64,000 bases of DNA from Lachnospiraceae bacterium (GCA_017936785.1 JAGBEV010000061.1:28823-92822), one strand, 5' to 3'. Counted from the stretch's first letter, positions 26,165-35,989 are shown. The notes: generated by a model from the sequence alone, not told the origin. Numbers and translations are program-made.

Positions 26165-27259
26165 TCAGGAAACAAGCAGTGCCAACACTCCGAATTTTAC
26201 TTCTTCGTCTGTCTCTGCTACTTTGATCTCCACATGATGTTTTTTTCTCTCGTGGGATGTATAGACCTCATCACTCTGTCCATAATCTCCCCAGCCGCCG
26301 GGAAAATTGCCGTCAAGAACAGCCCGGCATTTACCATCAATATAAATTTCTGCTTTTCCAAAAGTACCATCTATGGATTTAAAATATGTCATTCCTAAGT
26401 TAGCAAATTCTAACTCAAATTCCAGACTTCCCGTACGGGAGCTGCCCAGCCATCCATCATGGAGATGAGGATGAAGGTCCGCCTTCTCCCAGCCGCCTTC
26501 TGATGTAGGAATCATGCCGGCTGCATCTAAGATTTTTCCTTCCTCTTCCTGTGGGTCAATGCAGTCTGCTCCCAGTTTTTCCTGCTTTACTGTACATTCC
26601 TTTTGATTTTTGATATAAGTGTCATAAATACGGTCCAGATAAGTGCACACCAGCTCTCCTGCAATGGCATGTCCTCTGTCATTAGGATGGATATCATCAG
26701 GAGAAATATCCTTCCATTGATATTTGCCTGCTTCTATTTCTGCCAGAACCACATTTCCATAACTAATCATAGGCAGCTTATATTTTTCCCCGACTTTTGA
26801 ATGGAATTCCTGGGCATTGGTTCCATCCTCCATGGTCATAAACAAAAGCACCACAGCCGGATTGCTCTCAGTTCCAAGTAAGGTGCGTATCAGCCGTTCA
26901 TAGCTTTTCCCATAAAATTCTTCCGCCTGGTCATTGACAGTAAAGTCCACGATTATGAAATCCGGCTGAAACTGCAGCACATCCCTTCTTGCCCTGTGTA
27001 ATCCCAGGTAAGAATCCGTTGCGCCGATTCCGGCATTTACATATTGTACGGTTATATTGGGAAATTTGTCTTCCCACCACTTTCTCATAATGCCTGCATA
27101 GGACTTTTCCGGACAGGAGGAATGAAATCCTTCTGTAATGGAACCTCCCAATGCAGCTACCGTAATGTTTTGTCCCGCTGCCGCTTTTTTCATTACCCCT
27201 GCCACTGCACGGTGGTCCATTCCCTGCCACCCATACGCTTTATTCACCAGATCCTGCAT
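26165..27259 (-). CDS. SGNH/GDSL-type esterase with C-terminal beta domain (364 aa)
   Basis: SGNH blocks are complete: GGSITEG (Ser, about 39-45), NAGIGATDS (Gly), TVNDQAEEF (Asn) and DDIHPNDRGH (Asp-His). The last ~130 residues form a beta-rich domain ending in FGVLALLVS, perhaps carbohydrate binding. There is no signal peptide, so the enzyme is probably cytosolic and de-esterifies a sugar or glycoside (inference). AGGAG precedes the ATG by 8 bases. It follows the DUF4125 gene by 9 bases and is likely co-transcribed. Confidence 0.85.
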   Translation of the reverse strand: MQDLVNKAYGWQGMDHRAVAGVMKKAAAGQNITVAALGGSITEGFHSSCPEKSYAGIMRKWWEDKFPNITVQYVNAGIGATDSYLGLHRARRDVLQFQPDFIIVDFTVNDQAEEFYGKSYERLIRTLLGTESNPAVVLLFMTMEDGTNAQEFHSKVGEKYKLPMISYGNVVLAEIEAGKYQWKDISPDDIHPNDRGHAIAGELVCTYLDRIYDTYIKNQKECTVKQEKLGADCIDPQEEEGKILDAAGMIPTSEGGWEKADLHPHLHDGWLGSSRTGSLEFELEFANLGMTYFKSIDGTFGKAEIYIDGKCRAVLDGNFPGGWGDYGQSDEVYTSHERKKHHVEIKVAETDEEVKFGVLALLVS

Positions 27260-27268
27260 CTTATTCTC

Positions 27269-27901
27269 CTACATTATACTGTGTTTTTCATCTGCATCCT
27301 TTAAGGACTGATATCCATAAAACTTCACTTCATTTTCCACGATCTGTTCTAACAGATTTTCGCCCTTTTTATCCGCTTCCAATACCTGTTCATAAATCAG
27401 TTTTAACGTATCGAGGGAATAGGTTTTATATTCCCCTTTCAGGTAGCTTTCCGATGAAGAACCATTGAGCACACTGTCCTCGCTGCTTTTAAAAACCCTG
27501 CCGTTTTCACGAATATGGGGATATTTTTCATACACTTCTTTATCCCATTTTACATGAATCCCGGCAATTTCATCGATCATCTGCTTTGCTTTTGGCAAAA
27601 CCTCTGGCAGATATTTCCTGATCTCCTCAAATTCCCGGGGATAGGTTGTTTCCATCATAAAGCCATATTTTTCAAATATCAGATTACGTCCTTCTTTTGC
27701 AGCTTCCTGCAGATCCTTCATATAGCTTTCCAGGGTTTCCTGTGAAAAGACCATCCACTGGCTCATGCGCATTTTGAAAAAAGTATCGGAATCATTCTGA
27801 CAGGATGCTCTTCCTCCCGTATTCTGCACCAATTGAAATAAATCCCATTCCGCCTGTGCAATATCAAAAATCAATTGTTCTTTTTCACTGATCTGTGCCA
27901 T
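27269..27901 (-). CDS. DUF4125 family protein (210 aa)
   Basis: The segment EWDLFQLVQNTGGRASCQND with FFKMRMSQWMVFSQETLESY is the DUF4125 signature found across Lachnospiraceae. The protein is soluble, mostly helical, with a conserved Cys at about 34. No activity is known for the family. It is followed by the GDSL esterase at 9 bases; in other genomes DUF4125 genes often sit beside transport or sugar genes (recalled, not checked). Confidence 0.8.
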   Translation of the reverse strand: MAQISEKEQLIFDIAQAEWDLFQLVQNTGGRASCQNDSDTFFKMRMSQWMVFSQETLESYMKDLQEAAKEGRNLIFEKYGFMMETTYPREFEEIRKYLPEVLPKAKQMIDEIAGIHVKWDKEVYEKYPHIRENGRVFKSSEDSVLNGSSSESYLKGEYKTYSLDTLKLIYEQVLEADKKGENLLEQIVENEVKFYGYQSLKDADEKHSIM

Positions 27902-27970
27902 TTCTTCGTTGACGCTTCCTTTCTGCTGCTTATTGCCATATCATTCCTGATTTGCCATTCTATAAAAAAA

Positions 27971-29137
27971 TTATTCCCTGACTTCGATACCTGTACCGAT
28001 TTCCAAAGTGTCTCCCAAAGCTGCCGGAACATCCATGATCAGGATCAATTCACCGTCTTTTACATAGCTTGTTCCCGCAGGAGCCTTATCTATATTCTCC
28101 AGATCAAAATCATATTGTGTAAATTCTTTTTTATAATCATCCGCACTGGGAATATCCGCTTTCATATACTCATCATAGGTTTCCCTGTCCACATCATCAC
28201 TTAAGATCTTGTAATATCCATGGTTGGATAAATTATAAGCAGCAGTATCTACCGCCTCGCCCCAATCGCTTAAACGGACATTTTTACCTTCTACCAGATC
28301 AAAGCTGATGGCGTATATATCTTTTGTTACATTTTCTCCCATTTTGATCTGTCTGGTAAATACAAAAGATACAAACTCCGTATCACAGGAAGCAATACTA
28401 TAATCCACCTTGTAGGAATCACAGTCGGAATTTCTCTTTTCCGCCGCACCTACAGTAATTGCTCTGATTGCTTCATTCCACTGTTCCTGAATGGATTTAT
28501 CCGGCATATCAGTAAACTGCGGATAATAGATTTCAGCCCAATTCCGGTTATATGTCTCATCCTTCAATCTGTAGGACATGGGATCTTTTTCTTCACCTTC
28601 TGCAGCATTTTCCTCCGTATTTGTGTCAGTCTCAAAGAAATTTAATGGTTTATCATAAAAAGCATGACCTGTTTCCAGGGACTTTCCTTCAACTGTGATC
28701 AAAATATCCTCTCCCTCATATGCTGTTAAAAAGGTATTGACCAGACCGCCCATAACAATATATTCGCCGCTGGTTCCCATCATATTTACATATTGGGAGA
28801 ATTCTTTGGACAGATCCAGCTTCAGGCTCTTTCCCGTCTGCTCAAATGAATTCACCTCCGTATCCAGAGAAACCACATTTACCATAGAAAGCTCATCGAT
28901 TAAATTTTGGGGAGATAATTCTTCCAACTGCACTTCTTTTTGTTCAAATCCATCCGCCTGGGCATTGCCATAATAAATAACAGCATCCACCGGCTCTGCT
29001 TTCTCTTCGTTCTCCTGTTGGGGTTCCTCTGTCTCCAGCGAAACCTCCGGGGGTGTTACAGGTGTTGTTTCCTGTGCACATCCTGTTGCAAAAACCGCTA
29101 TCATTAAAGTCATCCATAAGACAATCTTTTTCTTCAT
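27971..29137 (-). CDS. Lipoprotein with GerMN-like and RsiV/DUF3298-like domains (388 aa)
   Basis: A lipobox FATGC ends the signal peptide at about residue 20, so the protein is anchored outside the cell. Residues about 50-160 look like a GerMN domain (DAVIYYGNAQADGF, LIDELSMVN, TGKSLKLDLS), and the rest resembles the DUF4163/DUF3298 region of RsiV. ATG 29137 has AAGGAGAGG upstream. RsiV binds lysozyme; whether this protein does so is unknown. It has no paired sigma gene next to it. Confidence 0.72.
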   Translation of the reverse strand: MKKKIVLWMTLMIAVFATGCAQETTPVTPPEVSLETEEPQQENEEKAEPVDAVIYYGNAQADGFEQKEVQLEELSPQNLIDELSMVNVVSLDTEVNSFEQTGKSLKLDLSKEFSQYVNMMGTSGEYIVMGGLVNTFLTAYEGEDILITVEGKSLETGHAFYDKPLNFFETDTNTEENAAEGEEKDPMSYRLKDETYNRNWAEIYYPQFTDMPDKSIQEQWNEAIRAITVGAAEKRNSDCDSYKVDYSIASCDTEFVSFVFTRQIKMGENVTKDIYAISFDLVEGKNVRLSDWGEAVDTAAYNLSNHGYYKILSDDVDRETYDEYMKADIPSADDYKKEFTQYDFDLENIDKAPAGTSYVKDGELILIMDVPAALGDTLEIGTGIEVRE

Positions 29138-29354
29138 AATAACCTCTCCTTTTTGCACCCGTAAGGGTTTCCTAAGAAATGTATTCAAACATTTTAAGTA
29201 TAAAACCTTAGCTAACTATACCATGTTTGGAGGCATTTGAGAAGAATAAAAAAGTTATGATACTCTTAACAGTATAAAATGTGAATCAATTAAAGCCAGG
29301 GCAGCCTCTTTAGATACAAAGGGATATTTCCAAGCATTATGTATTGATGCGGTC

Positions 29355-29383
29355 TTTATTTTTGCTTTTCTACTTGCTATAAT
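29355..29383 (+). promoter_or_regulatory. Extended -10 promoter of the zinc-ribbon gene
   Basis: TTTATT (29355-29360), 17-base spacer, TATAAT (29378-29383) preceded by TGC, an extended -10. Transcription would begin near 29390, about 25 bases before the ATG. The 279-base gap to the divergent lipoprotein gene holds nothing else that I can support. Confidence 0.6.
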
Positions 29384-29415
29384 ATTATCGATACACAAAT
29401 GAGGAGGGATACAAG

Positions 29416-30060
29416 ATGCAGTGTCCAAATTGTGGAGCAGAAATAAAAGACGAGAGCCGGTTTTGTGAATTCTGTGGCTCTCAAATAACAGTGGAAATGC
29501 AGAAAGAACGTGAACAGCTTAATAAAGCCGGCTGTCCTAATTGTGGCAGTTCAAATGTAACATTTAACCGTGAAAAGCAAGGAGAATTTAAAGGTAAGAA
29601 TGGTACGACTGTTGTAATAACAACTGTTGGCTTGTGTAAGGATTGTGGATATACATGGAACACAACAGGCAATACACAGCCACAAAAAAAGAAAATGAAA
29701 ATGACCTGGCTTTGGGTATTAGGCTGGATATATATTTTCCCATTGCCACTGACTTTTTTAATGCTTAATAAAAAAGATATGAAACCAGTATTAAAATATG
29801 GAATTATTGCAATTGCATGGATGATATACCTTGCAATCGGCTTATTTGGTAAGTCAATTGATACATCAACTCCAACTGGAAATAGTACAGAAACAATTGT
29901 TTCAGAAGATAATAATGATATAACCACAGGTAATGAAGAAAGTAAAATAACCGTTGCAGTTGATGCACAACTAACAGCCAAATGTGCTGACGATGAAATT
30001 ATGGACAAATTCAATTCAGAGTTTCAAGATGTGTTTTATGTCTGCTCAAAGACTTTATAA
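29416..30060 (+). CDS. Zinc-ribbon membrane protein (214 aa), maybe truncated
   Basis: Two N-terminal zinc ribbons: CPNC...CEFC (residues 3-20) and CPNC...CKDC (about 40-76). Two membrane helices follow (about 96-115 and 123-143), then a Thr/Ser/Asn-rich stretch and a short end. GGAGGG is 7 bases upstream of the ATG. AT content is visibly higher than the neighbours, suggesting recent gain. The C-terminus stops abruptly and an open frame continues in the next ~100 bases, so it may have lost its outer domain. Function unknown. Confidence 0.7.
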   Translation: MQCPNCGAEIKDESRFCEFCGSQITVEMQKEREQLNKAGCPNCGSSNVTFNREKQGEFKGKNGTTVVITTVGLCKDCGYTWNTTGNTQPQKKKMKMTWLWVLGWIYIFPLPLTFLMLNKKDMKPVLKYGIIAIAWMIYLAIGLFGKSIDTSTPTGNSTETIVSEDNNDITTGNEESKITVAVDAQLTAKCADDEIMDKFNSEFQDVFYVCSKTL

Positions 30061-30169
30061 TTTGTATATATTGTCCTACTAAAGAATTATCAAACGGAAC
30101 ATCAATCGATCACATTGAAATTTCATCAAGTATCTGGCAGATTATATTGAAATGTATTTGTTATACTCT

Positions 30170-31741
30170 TTAGGAAGAGACGAGTTTCAGGTCGAATTCC
30201 ACGCTTTGGACCAAACCCGGAGGAAGTATGGAACCATATTGAGTCAGGGTCTGACGAACTTTTTCGGCTTGAGCCGGAGATACTTTTTCATACATATATC
30301 GCTTAGTCATAGTGCGCAGCAGCAAAAAGTTTTCCTTGGGGTAGGTGTTTTGCGCATACAAAGTCAGGACATAGGGAAGGCGGTCCCAGGATTTTTCTTT
30401 TGTCAGAAGGCGCAGGTAGTATCTTGCAGAAGGATCATCCTGTTTTTGCATAAGAGTGTTATAGACCTGTTTCGCGCCATAGTGATAATCCTTTTTAAGA
30501 ATTGCTGTATAGGCAGCTTTGATGACTGTAATGTCTGGATGATCCAGGTAATTCCAATACAGCTCATAACCGTCAAAATCAGGGAATCTGCTGAGGGCCG
30601 TGAGGACAGCACCCAGCAGGCGTATATTTCGGGATTTTAAAAAGGGCAGAAGCAGATTCCAGTCTTCACTTTTGCCGGATTCAGAAAGACCCATGATCGC
30701 AGTTTCAGGATTTTCGTCCTGTAAATGTTCCATATAAAATTCTCTGATATTCAGGTCTGTATGTTTTCTCAAAATAAACACAACGTTTTCACGGATGCCA
30801 CGGTTTGAATCCAAAAGTTTCCATTCAAGTCCGTTCCAGGTATTATGTAAAACTTCGTATTTATATTCCAATGCCTTTTTGCGGATACAGCCACTTTTAT
30901 TTTCCATGTAATAGTCAATTTGTTCCATAGTGCATTGTTTGTGAGCAATTAAAGCGCAGATCAACAGAGTTTTGCAATTTCCGTGAGGCTCTATTTCCAA
31001 AAGATCGTTCATCTGCTCAAAGGTCAGAATATGGTAGGCAATAAAAAGCTTATACAGGGCTTTTCTCTCATGAAAGTCATACTTGGACAAAATATTCAGA
31101 TCCATTTCAGGCTGTAAGGTTTCAAATCGTTGTATGATTTCTTCTATAATAGTATTGACATCCTGTTCTAAACATCGTTCAGACCTCTGGAGTTTTTCCA
31201 AGACCACGCAGCTGGATACGATTTCATTCATGGAGGCCTTTGGGACCCTAATCTCACAACACTGAACCGCACGCTTCCGGACAGGGGCCACCCAGTCATT
31301 GAGACGCAAAAGCAGATAAGGCAGACTTCCTTCACTGTCCGCCAGCTCTAAAAGGCACTTTTCCCTATAGTATCCGTTGGGATGAAAAGTGCCTAAAATA
31401 AGCGCATATGTATAATCCTGTTCACAAGCGAACTGTTCTCTTATGGTGCTTAAAGAAATCCGGCTCCAGTCTATGGTCCATTCCATAGAAGTACATTGTC
31501 TGAATGCTTCATCCAGTCTCATCATTCCGGTTATGGACACATGCTGCAAAGCCTTTCTGATCACTTCTCCTCCACGCCTGATCCTGACGCAGTCAGATGT
31601 GGCAAAAATACTGTAAACAGTCTTTAAACAGGTCATATCCCCTGCTTCAACCTGCGTCATAGCCTTATCTGTAAAAGACAGATATTCTTTATAATATTGG
31701 CTGCTGTAACCGGGGCTGGAAAAAAATTTGAAAAATTTCAT
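30170..31741 (-). CDS. HEAT-repeat-like protein (523 aa)
   Basis: Almost entirely helical, with repeating units of about 30-35 residues such as SGCIRKKALEYKYEVL, NRGIRENVVFILRKH, NPETAIMGLSESGKS and NIRLLGAVLTALSRF, typical of HEAT/PBS lyase-type scaffolds. A hydrophobic N-terminus is absent. GAGGTGAAAGT precedes the ATG. An 11-base inverted repeat brackets its -10 element. HEAT proteins bind partners rather than catalyse; the partner is not apparent from the neighbours. Confidence 0.72.
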   Translation of the reverse strand: MKFFKFFSSPGYSSQYYKEYLSFTDKAMTQVEAGDMTCLKTVYSIFATSDCVRIRRGGEVIRKALQHVSITGMMRLDEAFRQCTSMEWTIDWSRISLSTIREQFACEQDYTYALILGTFHPNGYYREKCLLELADSEGSLPYLLLRLNDWVAPVRKRAVQCCEIRVPKASMNEIVSSCVVLEKLQRSERCLEQDVNTIIEEIIQRFETLQPEMDLNILSKYDFHERKALYKLFIAYHILTFEQMNDLLEIEPHGNCKTLLICALIAHKQCTMEQIDYYMENKSGCIRKKALEYKYEVLHNTWNGLEWKLLDSNRGIRENVVFILRKHTDLNIREFYMEHLQDENPETAIMGLSESGKSEDWNLLLPFLKSRNIRLLGAVLTALSRFPDFDGYELYWNYLDHPDITVIKAAYTAILKKDYHYGAKQVYNTLMQKQDDPSARYYLRLLTKEKSWDRLPYVLTLYAQNTYPKENFLLLRTMTKRYMYEKVSPAQAEKVRQTLTQYGSILPPGLVQSVEFDLKLVSS

Positions 31742-31754
31742 ACTTTCACCTCAG

Positions 31755-31801
31755 AATCAATCATAACGGATGACTGGATCTATTATAGCATATGATTGAT
31801 T
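31755..31801 (-). promoter_or_regulatory. Promoter and 11-bp inverted repeat upstream of the HEAT gene
   Basis: Minus strand TATAAT lies at 31782-31787. AATCAATCATA (31755-31765) and TATGATTGATT (31791-31801) are perfect complementary arms placed on both sides of the -10 and transcript start. This fits a repressor site or a 5' leader hairpin. Confidence 0.6.
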
Positions 31802-31851
31802 TATAATAACACTTTTTTACAACTGCTTCCCGCACCAGTACTCATTCCGAT

Positions 31852-32811
31852 TTATTTTATTAACAACCACACACACTTCTGAAATTCTTCCTGCAGAAAC
31901 ATCTCTTCTCTTCCCCAAAACTGATTCCATTTTGCCCATTCATCGCTAAAATAATTTCCCCACCAGGACATATCCGAAATCTTGTCAGGCATTGTATATG
32001 GTGTAATGGACATCACAAAAACAATTCCTGTTGCAGTTCCAAGAACTCCCATGGTAATAAGGGCTTTTTTTACAGCTTTCCCACACAAAATCTCATGACA
32101 TAAATGCCACCCTGCCAAAATATAGAGGATTGCACACAGCAAAAAGATTTCTGTCCTGATCATAGTTTCATAAAAGCGAAAGGGCACTTCATCCATGATG
32201 ATTCCATAGGCATTTTGCAGCTGTCCGGCTATTTCATTTCGCTCCATGACCGTATTGCCCATAATGCCTGCATTGCATAACCCTGTCCCCTCTCTCCCCT
32301 GTATAACAAAAATATTCTTTCCCTGCAATATTCCTCTGATTTCATAAGCTACCCCTTCATAGACTACCTGTTCCCCTATGACCTGCCTGCCCCCAAACAA
32401 CACCAAAGCAGTTTCTTCGCCTATGAGACATCCCTTTGTATCTCCCGGCTCTAATGGATATCCGTAAGAAAACAGCAATGTACTGTCTCCGCATATTTCC
32501 ACTACATCAGTTTCTGTCTGCCGGTACCAGTCCGGGTTTTCCAAAATCTTCCCCTTCTGTTCTGTAAAGAAGATCATGTTATGTGAATATTCTCCGGAAC
32601 TTTCTCCCCCTTCATCGTCCTCTTTGCCCCAAAAGACTGCCTGTTCCAGTATTCTATTGGCATCTTCCCCATCTATGGATGCTTTCAGGTCATATACTGC
32701 CAGTCTTTCCAAACGCTGCACCTTTTTTAAATTGTTTCCGGCATGACATAATAACCAAAATGCTCCTATGACAAGTGCACCTTTTATTATCCATGCCGTA
32801 TACCTTCTCAT
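31852..32811 (-). CDS. MacB-like membrane protein lacking a full FtsX core (319 aa)
   Basis: N-terminal helix (about 8-25), an outer domain with CLIGEETALVLFGGRQVIGE and VYEGVAYEIRGIL, the pattern of MacB periplasmic-core domains, then two helices (about 220-242, 248-270) and a C-terminal tail. FtsX permeases normally have three C-terminal helices, so this looks reduced. The ATG overlaps the HlyD-type gene stop by 4 bases (ATGA). No ATPase gene is in the operon. Function uncertain: an exporter part or a helper of the adaptor. Confidence 0.62.
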   Translation of the reverse strand: MRRYTAWIIKGALVIGAFWLLCHAGNNLKKVQRLERLAVYDLKASIDGEDANRILEQAVFWGKEDDEGGESSGEYSHNMIFFTEQKGKILENPDWYRQTETDVVEICGDSTLLFSYGYPLEPGDTKGCLIGEETALVLFGGRQVIGEQVVYEGVAYEIRGILQGKNIFVIQGREGTGLCNAGIMGNTVMERNEIAGQLQNAYGIIMDEVPFRFYETMIRTEIFLLCAILYILAGWHLCHEILCGKAVKKALITMGVLGTATGIVFVMSITPYTMPDKISDMSWWGNYFSDEWAKWNQFWGREEMFLQEEFQKCVWLLIK

Positions 32812-34220
32812 AAATTCTGAAGGCGTATTTCATCGCCTTCTTCTACAGGCTTGCTGGAATTTACAATGACCGGTTCAGAATCTGACAGGCTTCCTTCTGC
32901 CAGTGCCGCATAATTTGTGTTGCTGTCTGTTACTTCCACGATCCTTTTCACTGCAGTCAGCTCACTTCCCAGGATTGTCTGCCTTTCCTCATAGACCAGC
33001 ACATATTTCATCCCGTTTTCCTGATGAAGAGCCGATAAGGGAACACAGAGGCTTCTTGTATCCCCCTGTTTATTCACGGTAACTGTTCCCGTATCTCCCA
33101 GATTTCCCGCACTTTGGTCTACTTTTACAAGAAGGGTATAGGTTTCTCCCTGTGGGTCCTCCTCTAAAGACATGATCTGTCCGCTGGCCGCTTCCTTACC
33201 CGAACCGATCTTTATGGAAGCCTCATCTCCCACTGTTACATACTTTCTGTCATGTTTGGAAATTTGTGCCTGAAACTCATAGCCGTTTTCCTGATCGGCA
33301 ATGCGAAACAGCGCCCCGTCAGGAACCCGTCCGCTTTCCCCAATGAGGATTTCGGTAACCACTCCCTGATACTCGGATGTGACAAATCCGCTTTCTCCTT
33401 CCAAAGTCTTATAAAAAGTTATTTCCTTTTCCAAAACCTCTTTTTCCAGTCTCATCAATTCCAAAGAGCTGTCCTTTGCTTCCTTTTCCATGGCATCCTC
33501 TAAAGCTCGTTTTGCCTGACGGAGAGATTCTTCATTAGACCTTGCCGTATCATCCGCCGCCTTCTGTCTTTCCCTGACCGCCTGCTCCAGCGCTTCCCTC
33601 TTCTGCTGCCACTCTTCTGCCAGACTGTTTCCCGAAACAGTCCCTTCCACCGCTCCCTGTGCCGCAAGATAGGCTTCCTTTGTGGGAAAACTGTCCAAGG
33701 CATGTCTGGCACGATTCAGATCATCCTGTGCCGAGCCTGCCTGTGACCGGTTGTCGGACTGGGTTGTCTGATAATCCTCCCCCGCCCTGGTCTTTGCCTT
33801 ATCTCTTGCCGCATCTGAAAGCCCCTGATTATAATTATATGTATCTATCTGAATTTGTAATTTCTGAAGCTCCAGTTCCTTTTCTTCTATGATTTCCCTT
33901 AAATCTTTCAGATCATATTGAAGAAGCGCCTGTCCCTGTTCCACCGCTTCCCCCTCTTCTACAAAAATCCGGTCTACACGAAGTCCTTCTGTTCCATAAA
34001 CAGCATTTTCCCGCTCTGCGGTCAGCTTCCCTTCCGCCTTTACCTGATGGGTCAGATTCAGATAAGAAGCCGTTTCCGTCTCCACCCTTGGCAGGGCAGC
34101 CCCATAGATTCCCCTGGAGATCAGGCCGCACAAAAAGAATATGACACAAAACCAGACTGCCGCTTTTGCCGTTTTCTTTTTTTTCACCTTTTCCTTCCAA
34201 AATTTCATTATCATCTTCAT
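32808..34220 (-). CDS. HlyD/MacA-type efflux adaptor protein (470 aa)
   Basis: One N-terminal helix (about 21-41), a biotinyl-lipoyl-like half (GLRVDRIFVEEGEAVEQGQA), a long coiled coil (about 107-280, rich in Glu, Lys, Gln), the second lipoyl half (GVVTEILIGESG) and beta-barrel domains. This is the membrane-fusion/adaptor layout that links exporters to outer structures or, in Gram-positives, shapes substrate exit. AAGGAT precedes the ATG. It sits between sugar-type ABC permeases and a MacB-like protein, an odd mix. Confidence 0.85.
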   Translation of the reverse strand: MKMIMKFWKEKVKKKKTAKAAVWFCVIFFLCGLISRGIYGAALPRVETETASYLNLTHQVKAEGKLTAERENAVYGTEGLRVDRIFVEEGEAVEQGQALLQYDLKDLREIIEEKELELQKLQIQIDTYNYNQGLSDAARDKAKTRAGEDYQTTQSDNRSQAGSAQDDLNRARHALDSFPTKEAYLAAQGAVEGTVSGNSLAEEWQQKREALEQAVRERQKAADDTARSNEESLRQAKRALEDAMEKEAKDSSLELMRLEKEVLEKEITFYKTLEGESGFVTSEYQGVVTEILIGESGRVPDGALFRIADQENGYEFQAQISKHDRKYVTVGDEASIKIGSGKEAASGQIMSLEEDPQGETYTLLVKVDQSAGNLGDTGTVTVNKQGDTRSLCVPLSALHQENGMKYVLVYEERQTILGSELTAVKRIVEVTDSNTNYAALAEGSLSDSEPVIVNSSKPVEEGDEIRLQNL

Positions 34221-34232
34221 ACTTTTTCATCC

Positions 34233-35096
34233 TTACTCTTTCATGCCTGTAGCAATAATTCCCTTTTCCAGATAATCCTGTCCCAGCAGGAAAACAAAGA
34301 CTGCCGGTATCAGCGCTGCTGCCGATGCCGCAAAAGCATATCCTGCATCTGAAAGCCCGATCTGGGGCAGATAAAGGGATAAAGGCCAGAGAGACTTATT
34401 TTTCAAAAATGCAAGGGGCTGCTCAATGAGACTGAAATATTCCAGAAAGCCCAACACCAGGGCAGAACCGATTCCTGCTGAACCTAAAGGCAGTCCCATA
34501 TGGATAAAAATCTGAAATTCTCCCGCCCCGTCAACCCTTGCCGCCTCCAGCAGTCCCTTAGGGATTCCGCAGAATCCCCTATACATGATAAATACGGGAA
34601 AGGTGGAAAATACACCCGGTAAAATAATTCCCCAGAGGTTATCCAACAATGACAGGTCATGGAGCACCAAATAGCTGGACAACATGGTCACGGAAAAGGG
34701 CATCATCATCAGAATCGTATAAATGGTAAATAATATTTTCCTTCCCGGAAAAGTAAACCGTGCAAATGCCCATGCCGAAGGTATACCTACAAGAAGCTGC
34801 CCTGCGAGGGTTCCTATGACTATTTTCAGGGAGTTTCCAAAGACCACATAATACTCCGGTGTATCAAAAAGAAGCTCCAGATAGTGCCGCAAAGTAGGAT
34901 ACCTGGGAAGCAGTCCGAACTCTGCCATATAGTTAGCATCCCCTAACACCGGGGCAAGCCCACTGCTTAGTTCGTCTGTTCCTTTTAATGATCCGCTGAC
35001 AAGAAGAATGACCGGCATACAAATAATAAGCGCCGTCAAAAACATAAGCATGGTTACTGCCAGCTTACGGAATTTTTTCCAAACTGCTTTTTTCAT
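34233..35096 (-). CDS. Carbohydrate ABC transporter permease, MalG-like (287 aa)
   Basis: Six membrane helices and the EAA loop LLEAARVDGAGEFQIFIHMG (about 188-207) that docks to the ATPase; MalG/MsmG type. The ATG overlaps the upstream permease stop by 4 bases. It should form the inner-membrane channel with the MalF-like protein and use the solute-binding lipoprotein encoded upstream. The ATPase is not in this cluster, so a shared MsmK-type ATPase elsewhere is likely (inference). Confidence 0.9.
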   Translation of the reverse strand: MKKAVWKKFRKLAVTMLMFLTALIICMPVILLVSGSLKGTDELSSGLAPVLGDANYMAEFGLLPRYPTLRHYLELLFDTPEYYVVFGNSLKIVIGTLAGQLLVGIPSAWAFARFTFPGRKILFTIYTILMMMPFSVTMLSSYLVLHDLSLLDNLWGIILPGVFSTFPVFIMYRGFCGIPKGLLEAARVDGAGEFQIFIHMGLPLGSAGIGSALVLGFLEYFSLIEQPLAFLKNKSLWPLSLYLPQIGLSDAGYAFAASAAALIPAVFVFLLGQDYLEKGIIATGMKE

Positions 35097-35989
35097 GTCT
35101 CATCTTCCTTTCTGTCCCAAAGGATCTGCAGCAACAGGATAAATACCAGCAATACCCCGGCAGTCAGCACTGCAGCGGCAGCCATTTTATCCATTTCCAG
35201 ATTCAGGAACCAGTTATTGAACAAATGCTGTAACAGATACATACTTTCCTGAGGATAGGAACCGGCAACCAGATAGGCTTCCCGGAACACTTTAAAAGAG
35301 TTCAGAAAAGAAAGAATTGTGATCGCATATAGAGTAGGTTTCAGATTGGGCAGGATGATCCTGAAAAAGCAGGTCCATTCTCCTGCTCCGTCAACCTCTG
35401 CCGCTTCAATGATCCCCCGGGGAATTCCCATAATGCCTGCAAGCCACAGAACAATAGTATATCCCAGGTTCTTCCAGATATAACTGATGACTAACACCCA
35501 GAATGCCGCCCCGGTTCCCATATAGTCAATGGTCTGCCCTCCAAGCCGCTCCCATATACCGTTTAAGATTCCCTGTTTATCAAATAGCAGCTTCCAGATC
35601 AGCACCACTGCCGCCGCAGGAATTGCCATAGGCAGAAGATAGGTGGATTTTAACAGCCTCATATATTTGCTTTTGCTCATCCGGTAAGCCAGAAAAAGGG
35701 AAATCATGATCAAAAGGGGCAGACATATCCCAATAAAGCGCAGGGTATTTTTTGCCGCCAGCATAAAAGCCTGATTGTTAAGGACCATGTCATAATTCCG
35801 GATGCCGGACCATTCCCCTGTTACCGTCATGGAAAAGGAGCGCCTTATGACATCTGAAAAAGGCAGCAATACAAATACTGCCACTCCGGCAAGACCGGGA
35901 AAGAGGAAAATAAAAACCTCTTTCCATGCCGTTCTTTTCCTTTTTTTCTTATTCTGCAAGATATATTTGAATTCTGTTAAGGATTTCAT
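35093..35989 (-). CDS. Sugar ABC transporter permease, MalF-like (298 aa)
   Basis: Six helices with the EAA loop IIEAAEVDGAGEWTCFFRII (about 193-212). MalF/UgpA type, partner of the MalG-like permease. Start ATG 35989 has GAGG 6 bases upstream; ATG 36001 with GGAG is an alternative. Either way it overlaps the solute-binding gene by 41-53 bases, which points to coupled translation. Confidence 0.88.
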   Translation of the reverse strand: MKSLTEFKYILQNKKKRKRTAWKEVFIFLFPGLAGVAVFVLLPFSDVIRRSFSMTVTGEWSGIRNYDMVLNNQAFMLAAKNTLRFIGICLPLLIMISLFLAYRMSKSKYMRLLKSTYLLPMAIPAAAVVLIWKLLFDKQGILNGIWERLGGQTIDYMGTGAAFWVLVISYIWKNLGYTIVLWLAGIMGIPRGIIEAAEVDGAGEWTCFFRIILPNLKPTLYAITILSFLNSFKVFREAYLVAGSYPQESMYLLQHLFNNWFLNLEMDKMAAAAVLTAGVLLVFILLLQILWDRKEDET

